The notes under the pieces are model-generated. The model was not told the DNA's origin, did not search any database, and saw nothing but the letters and a program-made list of their open reading frames with translations. The position numbers and the translations under genes were made by a program. Of a stretch of DNA of 12,556 nucleotides, positions 6,148 through 12,556 are shown piece after piece. The stretch spans positions 1 to 12,556 of the forward strand of contig RPRC01000191.1 of assembly GCA_003857395.1 (NCBI GenBank). Reading direction: 5' to 3'. The stretch's first letter is position 1, and every line of letters starts with the position of its first letter. This stretch comes from Geobacter sp. (GTDB taxonomy: Bacteria; Desulfobacterota; Desulfuromonadia; Geobacterales; Geobacteraceae).

Positions 6148-7392
6148 ATGATTTTTTTTCGAAAAGTATTGTTCCGTGTCTGTGGAGTGCTGGGTGTGTT
6201 GCTGCTTGTGGTGTTAGTAAGCTCTTCAGTGGCCCGTGCCGGCGAATTCAGCTTTCATCCCTCCGTTGCTGTCAGTGAGGAATTCACCGACAACGTATTC
6301 GAAACCAGAGATAACCAGCGGAGCGATTTTATCAGCCGCTTTATGCCGGGGCTGGCCCTGAAATACAACGCGCCTCTCTGGGACTGGGATCTGGCCTACA
6401 ACTTTGACTACCGCCTCTATGCCCGCAATAGCCGCGGCGATGACAGTACGCATAACCTGGCTGCAAAGGGGCATATCAAGATTATTGACGAGTTCTTTTT
6501 TCTTGATCTGTCTGATACCTTCAAGCGGGTTTCCCTCGATGTGAGCCGCGACTACACCCAGGAGAGCCTTTCTGCCAACCAGACCGATTCAAATACTTAT
6601 AGCGCTTCTCCCTATTTCGTCTTTCATCCGGGTACCCAGACCACGATCAAGACCGGTTATCGCTACAGCAACGTCTGGTACCGTGATCCGGCGGCCATTG
6701 ACAAGCGGGAGCACAGCGGCTTTTTCAATGCCAGCTATGAGTATTCATCAAAACTGACCTTTAACGCCGATTACCTGTACACCAAGCAGAATTCGATCAA
6801 CCCGTATAACCGGAACACCCCGTCAGCCGGAGCACGCTACGAATATGCTGATAAATGCTTTGTTTTCGGCAACGGCGGCTATACCTGGCTTGACTACAAA
6901 AATTCACCCGACTCTAATAATTCCTACTGGAATGCCGGCCTGACCCACGCCTTTGACACCTTTACCCTATCTGCTACCGCCGGTGTTCAGTACCCCGAAG
7001 ATCCCCTTACCGGCTTCACCAAAGAAACGAACTACACCCTCGCATTGGACAAGCCTCTGGAGCGCGGCAGCATCGGCCTTTCCGTGTACTATTCCGACTA
7101 TAGCGGGGAAAGTGTTGACCGGACAAATAAATATGGGGTTGGGGTCACGGGGAAATATGATATTTCCGAGAAACTGAGCTCCCGCTTCGCTGCCAACGTG
7201 GAAAGGTATGACTACCGGGATCCGTCCGGAAACACCCGCCGTATCTACATAACTCCAGGACTAACCTATTCGCTGCCCTGGGAAACCAGCCTTTCTTTGT
7301 CCTATTCCTTCATCAACTACCACTCTGCTTCCCTGTTTGAGGACAACTACTCGGTGAACCGGGTGGTTTTGGAAGTGCGGAAGCAGTTTTAA
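6148..7392 (+). CDS. PEP-CTERM/XrtA system-associated outer-membrane beta-barrel protein
   Basis: This 414-residue protein resembles the large outer-membrane barrel found in XrtA exopolysaccharide loci and presumably takes part in polymer export or surface assembly. A Sec signal peptide is seen: basic start MIFFRKVLFR, a hydrophobic stretch to residue 28, and ARA cleavage near residue 31. The mature part begins EFSFHPSVAVSEEFTDNVF and continues with many alternating hydrophobic/aromatic strands rich in Tyr, Asn and Asp (for example YNFDYRLYARN and LSLSYSFINY). It ends RVVLEVRKQF, with the terminal Phe expected for recognition by the Bam machinery. GAGAGG lies six bases upstream of the ATG. 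It is bracketed by the two repeat elements, and its stop codon TAA begins the second one. No known enzymatic motif was seen. Confidence 0.85.
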   Translation: MIFFRKVLFRVCGVLGVLLLVVLVSSSVARAGEFSFHPSVAVSEEFTDNVFETRDNQRSDFISRFMPGLALKYNAPLWDWDLAYNFDYRLYARNSRGDDSTHNLAAKGHIKIIDEFFFLDLSDTFKRVSLDVSRDYTQESLSANQTDSNTYSASPYFVFHPGTQTTIKTGYRYSNVWYRDPAAIDKREHSGFFNASYEYSSKLTFNADYLYTKQNSINPYNRNTPSAGARYEYADKCFVFGNGGYTWLDYKNSPDSNNSYWNAGLTHAFDTFTLSATAGVQYPEDPLTGFTKETNYTLALDKPLERGSIGLSVYYSDYSGESVDRTNKYGVGVTGKYDISEKLSSRFAANVERYDYRDPSGNTRRIYITPGLTYSLPWETSLSLSYSFINYHSASLFEDNYSVNRVVLEVRKQF

Positions 7393-7466
7393 CTGCAGTT
7401 GAACAGTTGAACAGTATGGCAGTGGATCAGTGGAACAGTGAGGTAGTGGAGCAGTTGAACAGTTTG
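7390..7466 (+). repeat. Forward octamer arm of element 2
   Basis: The units are CAGTTGAA, CAGTATGG, CAGTGGAT, CAGTGGAA, CAGTGAGG, TAGTGGAG and CAGTTGAA. The palindrome AACTGCAGTT is at 7391-7400, overlapping the stop codon of the beta-barrel gene. The arm ends shortly before the AAAAGGGG that precedes the four-helix-bundle start. Confidence 0.88.
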
Positions 7467-7480
7467 GTGGAAAAGGGGAT

Positions 7481-7891
7481 GTGACGGCTTTGGCAGAGCT
7501 TCTGAAAACTGCGGTTCGGGACTACAAGGAACTGATTGCATACCAGAAAAGTTACGAGTTAACCATCCTTATTTATCGGCTGACAGAAACTTTTCCCAAG
7601 GAAGAAATGTATGGGCTTACAAGCCAGATCCGTCGGGCGGCTGTTTCGATCCCCTCGAATATCGCCGAAGGGTTCATGCGAGGTGCCAAAGAATATGTGC
7701 AGTTTTTAAAAATAGCCTTGGGCTCAGCAGCTGAAGTAGAGACACAGTTATCACTAAGCAAAGACCTCGGGTATTGTAATTCAGAAGACTTTTTAACCGC
7801 CCAAGCCTTAACAACAGAGGTTCTTCGTTTGCTGACTTCCTACATCAAAAGAGTAAACGAAAGAGTAACTCCCAGTAAAAGGAACAAGTGA
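7481..7891 (+). CDS. Four-helix-bundle protein, S23/23S rRNA IVS type, copy 2
   Basis: This 136-residue paralogue of the protein at 5521-5928 has the same helices and signatures (FPKEEMYGLTSQIRRAAVSI, PSNIAEG, DLGY). By hand count the shared 125 codons plus stop differ at about 40 bases, of which roughly 29 are silent, leaving 10 amino-acid changes. Most changes fall near the C-terminus or are conservative. That pattern points to selection on the protein since duplication and not to decay. The N-terminal ten residues differ from copy 1. The start is taken as the GTG at 7481; AAAAGGGG ends only two bases before it, so the in-frame TTG at 7490, with eleven-base spacing, is an alternative. Function is unknown. 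Confidence 0.88.
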   Translation: MTALAELLKTAVRDYKELIAYQKSYELTILIYRLTETFPKEEMYGLTSQIRRAAVSIPSNIAEGFMRGAKEYVQFLKIALGSAAEVETQLSLSKDLGYCNSEDFLTAQALTTEVLRLLTSYIKRVNERVTPSKRNK

Positions 7892-7968
7892 CAACTGCTC
7901 CACTGTTTAACTGCAGTTCAACTGTTTCACTATTCAACTGTTTTTAACTGTTCAACTGCTTAACTGAG
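7892..7968 (+). repeat. Reverse octamer arm of element 2
   Basis: Reverse-complement units CTGCTCCA, CTGTTTAA, CTGCAGTTCAA, CTGTTTCA and CTGTTCAA run from the base after the stop codon to the GAGG that serves the deacetylase gene. The arm matches the start of the reverse arm of element 1 except for a missing stretch of about 24 bases. AACTGCAGTT is at 7909-7918. Confidence 0.88.
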
Positions 7969-7973
7969 GTTCC

Positions 7974-8858
7974 ATGCTCAACGCCCTAACAATCGACGTC
8001 GAAGACTACTTCCAGGTATCAGCATTCGAGCGGCACGTTTGCAGGAATGAGTGGGACAGCTACGAGCTCCGGGTTGAGAGGAATACTCGCCGCATCCTCC
8101 AGATGCTTGATGAATACAGTGTCAAGGCAACGTTCTTCGTTCTCGGTTGGGTTGCAGAGCGCTGCCCTCAGCTTGTGAAAGCTATCGCTGCCGCGGGTCA
8201 CGAGGTGGCAAGCCACGGTTATGGTCACCAGCGGATTCCCTGCTTGTCTCGTGGAGAATTTCGGGAAGATGTGCGGCGCAGCAAGTCACTGCTTGAGGAC
8301 TTGACCGGTGCGCCGGTGTATGGCTATCGGGCGCCCAGTTACTCGATTTCCCGGACCACCTTCTGGGCCTTTGATGAACTGCTTGCCGCCGGTTACCGCT
8401 ACGATTCGAGCGTTTTCCCGGTCCGGCATGATTTTTACGGCATACCCGACTGGCCCCGCTTCTCCGGCTGGGCCGTCCGGCATGAATCGGGAGCCTGGGA
8501 GTCGGCCTTGACGAAACAGGGTGACCGGGACAGCCTCTTCGAGCTGCCGATAACCACCTTGCGACTCGGGGGGCGGAATTTGCCTATTGCGGGAGGCGGG
8601 TATTTTCGCCTGTTCCCCTATGCTTTCAGCCGCTGGGGACTTCAGCAGATCAACCGGCAGGAACGAAAGCCCTTTGTCTTCTATCTGCATCCCTGGGAAC
8701 TGGACCCTGATCAACCACAGATTTCCGGTGCTGGGGCCAAAAGCCGGTTCCGGCATTACCTGAACCTGCATAAGACGGAAGCACGCTTCCGGCAGCTGTT
8801 GCAGGACTTTTCCTTTGCACCCATTAGCCAATCGATGGATTTGGAAGCCATGAGATAG
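7974..8858 (+). CDS. XrtA system polysaccharide deacetylase (NodB fold, DUF3473 C-terminus)
   Basis: This 294-residue carbohydrate esterase family 4 enzyme is expected to remove N- or O-acetyl groups from the exported polymer. The NodB motifs are visible. Motif 1 is LTIDVEDYFQV (D8 and D11, as catalytic base and metal ligand), motif 2 is SHGYGH (80-85, with metal-binding histidines H81 and H85), and motif 3 is GYRAPSYSIS (117-126). A late FYLHPWELDP block supplies the conserved His of motif 5. The tail with GGGYFRLFPY and HPWELDPDQP matches the DUF3473 extension that marks the XrtA-linked group. There is no signal peptide, which is usual for this subfamily. GAGG lies four bases before the ATG. 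A third class of repeat, at 8881-8968, separates it from the FemAB gene. Confidence 0.93.
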   Translation: MLNALTIDVEDYFQVSAFERHVCRNEWDSYELRVERNTRRILQMLDEYSVKATFFVLGWVAERCPQLVKAIAAAGHEVASHGYGHQRIPCLSRGEFREDVRRSKSLLEDLTGAPVYGYRAPSYSISRTTFWAFDELLAAGYRYDSSVFPVRHDFYGIPDWPRFSGWAVRHESGAWESALTKQGDRDSLFELPITTLRLGGRNLPIAGGGYFRLFPYAFSRWGLQQINRQERKPFVFYLHPWELDPDQPQISGAGAKSRFRHYLNLHKTEARFRQLLQDFSFAPISQSMDLEAMR

Positions 8859-8880
8859 CTTGGCACCGGTCACGATTGTC

Positions 8881-8968
8881 AGCCACGAAAGCACAGGGAC
8901 CTGGACTGGACGCGGACTGTTTTTGTTTCATCCGTGCTAATCCGTGCCCATCCGTGGCTAATTTTTTT
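8881..8968 (+). terminator. Inverted repeat with T run (ATCCGTG-type array), possible terminator
   Basis: AGCCACG (8881-8887) pairs with CGTGGCT (8953-8959), and a run of seven T follows at 8962-8968. Between them the left side has GCAC- and CGCGGAC-containing stretches and the right side has ATCCGTG three times at about 10-bp spacing (from 8930, 8940 and 8950), allowing further imperfect pairing. The arrangement could act as an intrinsic terminator or attenuator after the deacetylase gene. The large loop and imperfect stem make this uncertain. The design (forward arm, reverse arm) matches the octamer arrays, but the unit sequence is different. The rest of the gap, 8969-9101, shows no clear promoter. 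Confidence 0.4.
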
Positions 8969-9101
8969 CTGATTATTCAGGCGGCGAAGAATCAAAGCAG
9001 GTATACATTCGCGATTTAGGCCCGACTTGAATTTAAACAATTGTTATCACGACGAAATTTGCTCCATTGCGGAAAGTGCTGAACGTTTCCTGAGATCATC
9101 T

Positions 9102-10136
9102 ATGTCATTGCCGATTGAAAATTTTACTGGAGATGGTGCTGATTGGGATGCCTATGTGGCAACTGCTCCCCAGGCGTCCAATTACCACCAATACAGATGG
9201 AAAAAGGTCATTGAAGAAAGTTTCGGGCATCGAACTTTCTACCTTGCTGCCAAGGAGGACAGCGGGCGTATTTGTGGCGTACTTCCCTTGGTTTTCATGA
9301 AAAGCGCCCTTTTCGGTAAATTTTTCGTTTCGCTGCCCTTTTTCAATTACGGTGGCCTACTGGTCGACAACGATCAGGTTGCCGACTCTCTCCTGCACGA
9401 GGCGCAGTGCCTCGTACGGAAATATTCTGCAGAGTACCTGGAATTACGCCATGTGGATTATACAAAAGAGGGATTGGCGGGCAAGGAACACAAGGTGACG
9501 ATGATTCTTGAATTGTCCCCGGATAGTGACAGTCAGTGGCATGCCTTTAATGCCAAACTGCGCAATCAGATCAGAAAAGCGGAAAAGAGCGGTTTGACGG
9601 TAAAAATCGGGGGGCTTGAACTTCTCGATGGTTTTTACGAAGTGTTCGCGCGAAATATGCGCGACCTGGGAACCCCGGTCTACGGCAAGTCATTTTTCAA
9701 GAATGTCCTGACCCTTTTTCCAGAATCGTCCCGCATCCTCGCGGTTTTTCACAAGGAGTCAGTTGTTGCTGCTGGAATTATCAGCTGGTTCCGGGACACG
9801 GTGGAGATGCCCTGGGCTTCCTCGAACAGAGACTACAAGGCCTTTTGTCCCAATAATCTCCTGTATTGGGAAGCCATACGTTTCGCCATCGACAAGGGAT
9901 TCAAAAAATTCGATTTCGGCCGCTCAACTCCGAACGAGGGTACCTTCAAGTTCAAACAGCAATGGGGGGCGGAGCCGGTCCAGCTCCATTGGCAGTACCT
10001 GCTTGGGGCAGGGCAAGCGGCACCGGAACTGAATCCGAAAAATCCGAAGTTCCAGCTTGCCATCAGAGCCTGGAAAAACCTGCCGCTGAGTGTGAGCAGG
10101 TTTCTTGGTCCGCATATCGTGCGCAATATCCCGTGA
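9102..10136 (+). CDS. FemAB-family XrtA/PEP-CTERM system-associated protein (GNAT fold)
   Basis: This 344-residue protein resembles FemA/FemB/FemX-like acyltransferases, which in Gram-positive bacteria add amino acids to peptidoglycan precursors. In XrtA loci the substrate is unknown, and amino-acid or acyl decoration of the polysaccharide is an inference. Visible features are a first GNAT-like half (DWDAYVATAPQASNYHQYRW, then FGHRTFYLAA), a mid-region LRNQIRKAEKSGL helix, and a second GNAT-like half with MPWASSNRDYKAFCPNN and KFDFGRSTPNEGTFKFKQQW, a strongly conserved block of the group. The frame is open back to a TTG at 9027. I prefer the ATG at 9102 because homologous proteins start near this point, although its ribosome binding site (TGAG) is weak. 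The stop overlaps the ribosome binding site of the glycosyltransferase gene, which suggests coupled translation. Confidence 0.87.
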   Translation: MSLPIENFTGDGADWDAYVATAPQASNYHQYRWKKVIEESFGHRTFYLAAKEDSGRICGVLPLVFMKSALFGKFFVSLPFFNYGGLLVDNDQVADSLLHEAQCLVRKYSAEYLELRHVDYTKEGLAGKEHKVTMILELSPDSDSQWHAFNAKLRNQIRKAEKSGLTVKIGGLELLDGFYEVFARNMRDLGTPVYGKSFFKNVLTLFPESSRILAVFHKESVVAAGIISWFRDTVEMPWASSNRDYKAFCPNNLLYWEAIRFAIDKGFKKFDFGRSTPNEGTFKFKQQWGAEPVQLHWQYLLGAGQAAPELNPKNPKFQLAIRAWKNLPLSVSRFLGPHIVRNIP

Positions 10137-10146
10137 AGGCTTGTTT

Positions 10147-11082
10147 ATGCATTTTTCAGTCATAATCCCTGCAAAAAATGAAGAATCCAATATCGGACGT
10201 TGTCTGGATTCTCTCCGGAAACTTGACTATGACGGCAGCCGCTATGAAGTGATCGTTGTCGACAATGGTTCGAGTGACAGGACGGTGGAGATTGCCCGGC
10301 AAAAGGGGGCGCTGGTTTTTGTCCAGCCCGATATGACCATTTCCGGGCTGAGAAATTTCGGAGCTGCCCAGGCACGTGGAGAGATCCTGGCTTTTCTTGA
10401 CGCCGATTGTACTGTCCTGGAAAACTGGTTGAATGAAGCAGCCTGCTATCTGCTGCGCAAGGAGGTTGCGTGTTTTGGCTCGCCCCCGATTGTGCCTGAA
10501 AATGCAACCTGGGTGCAGAATGCCTGGTTCCTCATAAGAAAAAGAGAAAATCCGGTGCAAGCCGCCGATTGGCTGGAGTCCATGAATATGTTTGTTCGCC
10601 GGGAAATATTTGCTGAAATTTCCGGTTTTGACGAAAGTCTTGTTACCTGTGAAGATTACGATTTGTCACTCCGACTCAAGACAAAGGGGCTTTTGCTGAA
10701 CGATAATGGCATCGTTGCCATCCATCATGGCGAGGCCGCGACCGTTGCAACTTTCTTCCGTAAGGAGAAGTGGCGGGGGCTGAGCAATTATCGAGGCTTG
10801 ATGAGGCATGGATTCGTCTGGAAAGAAATCCCCAGCATTGTTGCACCACCGGTACATTGCCTGTTGGCCCTCGCCGTTGGGATGACGCCGCTGATTAAGT
10901 ACCCCGGTTTGGGCAATGTCATAATTTTTCTTTTTGTAGTTTGGCAGAGTGTTCTGTTTTTTCTCAGCGTCAGGAAAAATCGTGCACAGGTGGATATCGT
11001 AAAGATTATGCAGCTGTATTTGCTGCTTAATGTCTATTTTTCAGCTCGGGGACTTGCAGTTTTTGGGGGACGTAACAGGTGA
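10147..11082 (+). CDS. Family 2 glycosyltransferase, membrane-associated
   Basis: This 311-residue GT-A fold enzyme is expected to transfer a nucleotide-activated sugar during repeat-unit assembly. The N-terminus FSVIIPAKNEESNIGRCLDS and the VIVVDNGSSDRT strand (35-46) are typical nucleotide-binding parts. DAD at 85-87 in FLDADCTV is the metal-binding DXD motif, and CEDYDLSLR (168-176) carries the catalytic-base region. RKEKWRG (205-211) resembles the (Q/R)xxRW acceptor motif. Two or three hydrophobic segments follow (about 231-250, 255-275 and 288-305), so it is likely anchored in the inner membrane. The start at 10147 is chosen because GAAGG sits seven bases upstream and the family begins here, although the frame is open to 10105. 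The gap to the FemAB stop is 10 bases. Donor and acceptor sugars cannot be told from sequence. Confidence 0.9.
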   Translation: MHFSVIIPAKNEESNIGRCLDSLRKLDYDGSRYEVIVVDNGSSDRTVEIARQKGALVFVQPDMTISGLRNFGAAQARGEILAFLDADCTVLENWLNEAACYLLRKEVACFGSPPIVPENATWVQNAWFLIRKRENPVQAADWLESMNMFVRREIFAEISGFDESLVTCEDYDLSLRLKTKGLLLNDNGIVAIHHGEAATVATFFRKEKWRGLSNYRGLMRHGFVWKEIPSIVAPPVHCLLALAVGMTPLIKYPGLGNVIIFLFVVWQSVLFFLSVRKNRAQVDIVKIMQLYLLLNVYFSARGLAVFGGRNR

Positions 11083-11107
11083 ATTCAGTCGCTCTGGATA
11101 GTTCAAA

Positions 11108-12556
11108 ATGTGCGGAATAGCAGGGTTTTTCAGATCATCAGCCCCTGTCGCCGATGTGTCCGTACTCAAACAGATGGGGGAGGTCATCCGTCACCGCGGT
11201 CCTGATGCCGGTGGTGAGTATTTGGATGAGTATGTCGGCCTGGCTCACCGGCGCCTGAGCATTATCGACCTTTCCTCCCAGGGAAATCAGCCGATGATTT
11301 CAGCTGATGGCCGCCTGGTAATCGTCTTTAACGGCGAGATTTATAATTTTTTGACTCTGCGGGCGGAATTGGAGCGCGCCGGTGTTGTCTTTCGGACCAA
11401 AACGGACACGGAGGTCATCCTGGCACTGTATCAGCAGCAGGGTGTAGCGTGTCTGGAAAAACTGAACGGGATGTTTGCCTTTGCCCTCTGGGATACCGTA
11501 GAGAAGACCCTTTTCCTCGCTAGGGACCGCGTCGGCAAAAAGCCCTTGTATTATTACCACGCCGGTGGTGACCGGTTGGCCTTTGCCTCGGAGATTAAAT
11601 CATTACTGCAGCTGCCGGGCATCGCTCGAGAGGTGGAACCGACAGCCCTCGCGGATTATCTCAAGTATTTGTATGTTCCGGCACCAAAGACTATCTACCG
11701 GAAAATTTTCAAGCTTCCCCCGGCACATTACCTGGTGCTGCGTCCCGGCGGGGAACCTCGCATTTCCGAGTACTGGGATGTGGACTTTTCCACCGGTACG
11801 GCTTTTTCTCCGGCCGAAGCGGAAGATGCTTTGTTGGAGCTGTTGCAGGACAGCACCTCCTGCCGGATGATCGCCGATGTGCCCCTTGGGGCTTTTTTGA
11901 GCGGCGGCGTGGATTCCAGCGCCGTGGTTGGCCTGATGGCGAAGGTGTCCCGGGAAGCGGTGCGGACCTGTACCATCGGCTTTGCCGATAAAAGGCATGA
12001 CGAATCGCGCTTTGCCCGTGAAGTGGCGGATCTTTTCACAACCAACCACAGTGAATATATTGCCCGGGAAAACCTGCCGGAAACGGTAGCCCTCATGCCG
12101 AAATTTTTCGACGAACCATTTGCCGATTCATCGGCGGTACCCACCTACCACGTTTCCCGTCTGGCCCGTCAGGCGGTCACTGTTGCGCTGGCCGGCGACG
12201 GTGGGGATGAGAGTTTCGGCGGCTATGGTAAATACTCCATCGAGCTCAAGGAGGATCTGGCGAGGCGGAAGCTGCCCCGGTTCCTGTTGGCTGCGCTGAA
12301 TGGCTGCTTCCAGGGCTTTGCCCACCCGCTGGCACGAAAGGTCCGCTCCCTCACCGGCAGTGCCCTGCTGGAACCAGCGCGGGCCTTCTACCGGACCAAT
12401 ACCTTCATCGAGGACGATATCCTGACCGAACTGTTGGCACAACCGGTACGGAATGCCTGCTCCGGCTATGACCCGGGCGAGCACACTGTCCGCTACTGGG
12501 ACAAAATGCGCGGAGCGGACCATGTCACCTCTATGCTCTACACCGACCTGAAAACC
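11108..12556 (+). CDS. XrtA system amidotransferase, asparagine-synthase-like (3' end outside window)
   Basis: The first 483 codons of a glutamine-hydrolysing, AsnB-like amidotransferase are present with no stop before the right edge; such proteins usually have about 630 residues. Cys2 after the initiator Met (MCGIAGFF) is the N-terminal glutaminase nucleophile. RHRGPDA (28-34) and NGEIYN (75-80) are the conserved glutamine-binding loops. The synthetase half shows the PP-loop SGGVDSS (265-271), which binds ATP, and GDGGDE (363-368). In XrtA loci this enzyme is thought to amidate a polysaccharide precursor, possibly a uronic acid, and not to make free asparagine; that is inference from context. 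It starts 25 bases after the glycosyltransferase stop, with only a weak GGAT-like ribosome binding site. All key residues in the visible part are intact. Confidence 0.93.
   Translation, partial: MCGIAGFFRSSAPVADVSVLKQMGEVIRHRGPDAGGEYLDEYVGLAHRRLSIIDLSSQGNQPMISADGRLVIVFNGEIYNFLTLRAELERAGVVFRTKTDTEVILALYQQQGVACLEKLNGMFAFALWDTVEKTLFLARDRVGKKPLYYYHAGGDRLAFASEIKSLLQLPGIAREVEPTALADYLKYLYVPAPKTIYRKIFKLPPAHYLVLRPGGEPRISEYWDVDFSTGTAFSPAEAEDALLELLQDSTSCRMIADVPLGAFLSGGVDSSAVVGLMAKVSREAVRTCTIGFADKRHDESRFAREVADLFTTNHSEYIARENLPETVALMPKFFDEPFADSSAVPTYHVSRLARQAVTVALAGDGGDESFGGYGKYSIELKEDLARRKLPRFLLAALNGCFQGFAHPLARKVRSLTGSALLEPARAFYRTNTFIEDDILTELLAQPVRNACSGYDPGEHTVRYWDKMRGADHVTSMLYTDLKT

Larger units (their letters stand above)
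7390..7968 (+). mobile_element. Putative IVS-like element 2: second four-helix-bundle gene between inverted octamer arms
   Basis: It has the same design as the unit at 5379-6134 but shorter arms: forward arm 7390-7466, ORF, reverse arm 7892-7968. The inner part of the forward arm, AGTGGAGCAGTTG (7445-7457), is the exact reverse complement of the first 13 bases after the ORF (7892-7904), so the gene is bracketed by a perfect 13-bp inverted repeat. Both elements begin at a stop codon with TAACTGCAGTTGAACAG and share the segment just after the ORF (CAACTGCTCCACTGTTT). This indicates that arms and gene were duplicated together. Mobility remains an inference. Confidence 0.45.

Noticed and set aside
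5925..6278. A 117-codon + strand frame overlapping the reverse arm of element 1 and the barrel gene start
   Set aside because: It is a translation of the octamer repeats (recurrent LFHC/CSTA words). An 8-bp period runs through all frames and stays open by chance. It overlaps the well-supported barrel gene and has no separate ribosome binding site.
5379..7968. Diversity-generating retroelement using the S23/Avd-like proteins as Avd
   Set aside because: No reverse transcriptase, template repeat or variable repeat is visible, and the proteins match the IVS-type four-helix bundle at least as well. It remains possible only if an RT lies outside the window.
8864..8885. Sigma-54 type promoter at TTGGCAC (near 8865)
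   Set aside because: The -12 element (TTGC at the required spacing) is missing, so only half of the consensus is present.
8286..8894. A 202-codon - strand frame opposite the deacetylase gene
   Set aside because: It lies antisense to a gene with all NodB motifs, has no recognisable domain and is explained by GC-rich codon bias on the opposite strand. The 167-codon frame opposite the ATPase (4299-4802) was rejected for the same reason.

Overview
The window looks like a chromosomal segment of a Geobacter-type bacterium (Desulfuromonadia/Geobacterales). This placement is inferred from gene content, moderate GC and the style of the intergenic repeats; no taxonomic marker is present. It holds most of an exosortase A (XrtA/PEP-CTERM) exopolysaccharide locus, with every locus gene on the + strand.

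Layout. Positions 1-106 are the end of an IS3-family insertion sequence, with the first 14 codons of its OrfA on the - strand running off the left edge. Positions 107-371 are a repeat-rich leader: octamer array, REP-like palindrome and a GC-rich hairpin. The locus follows: outer-membrane polysaccharide export protein (372-1205), Wzz-type chain-length determinant (1546-2985), BY-type tyrosine autokinase (3094-4002), ExeA-like AAA ATPase (4197-5381), four-helix-bundle (S23/IVS-type) protein copy 1 (5521-5928), PEP-CTERM-associated outer-membrane beta-barrel (6148-7392), four-helix-bundle protein copy 2 (7481-7891), DUF3473-type polysaccharide deacetylase (7974-8858), FemAB-like GNAT protein (9102-10136), family 2 glycosyltransferase (10147-11082) and an asparagine-synthase-like amidotransferase cut by the right edge (11108-12556).

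How the genes work together (inference from families). The glycosyltransferase, amidotransferase and FemAB protein build or decorate the polymer. The chain-length protein and tyrosine kinase control polymerisation and length. The SLBB export protein, the beta-barrel and the deacetylase handle passage to the surface and modification, and the ATPase has an unknown role conserved in such loci. The exosortase itself and the PEP-CTERM substrates are not in the window.

The unusual part is between the genes. Nearly every gap wider than 60 bp up to position 7973 is filled, from the stop codon almost to the next ribosome binding site, by degenerate 7-9 bp repeats (core GTTGAA, units such as CAGTTGAA, CAGTGAAA, GGGTTGAA). 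They are arranged as a forward arm followed by a reverse-complement arm, so a transcript could fold into long imperfect hairpins. Two of these inverted arrays carry a four-helix-bundle gene between the arms, which resembles the layout of 23S rRNA intervening sequences, where a hairpin encloses an S23 ORF. The two ORFs are about 92% identical in protein and share flanking arm sequence. I propose that they are copies of a dispersed IVS-like element and that the ORF-less array at 1209-1524 is a related empty form.
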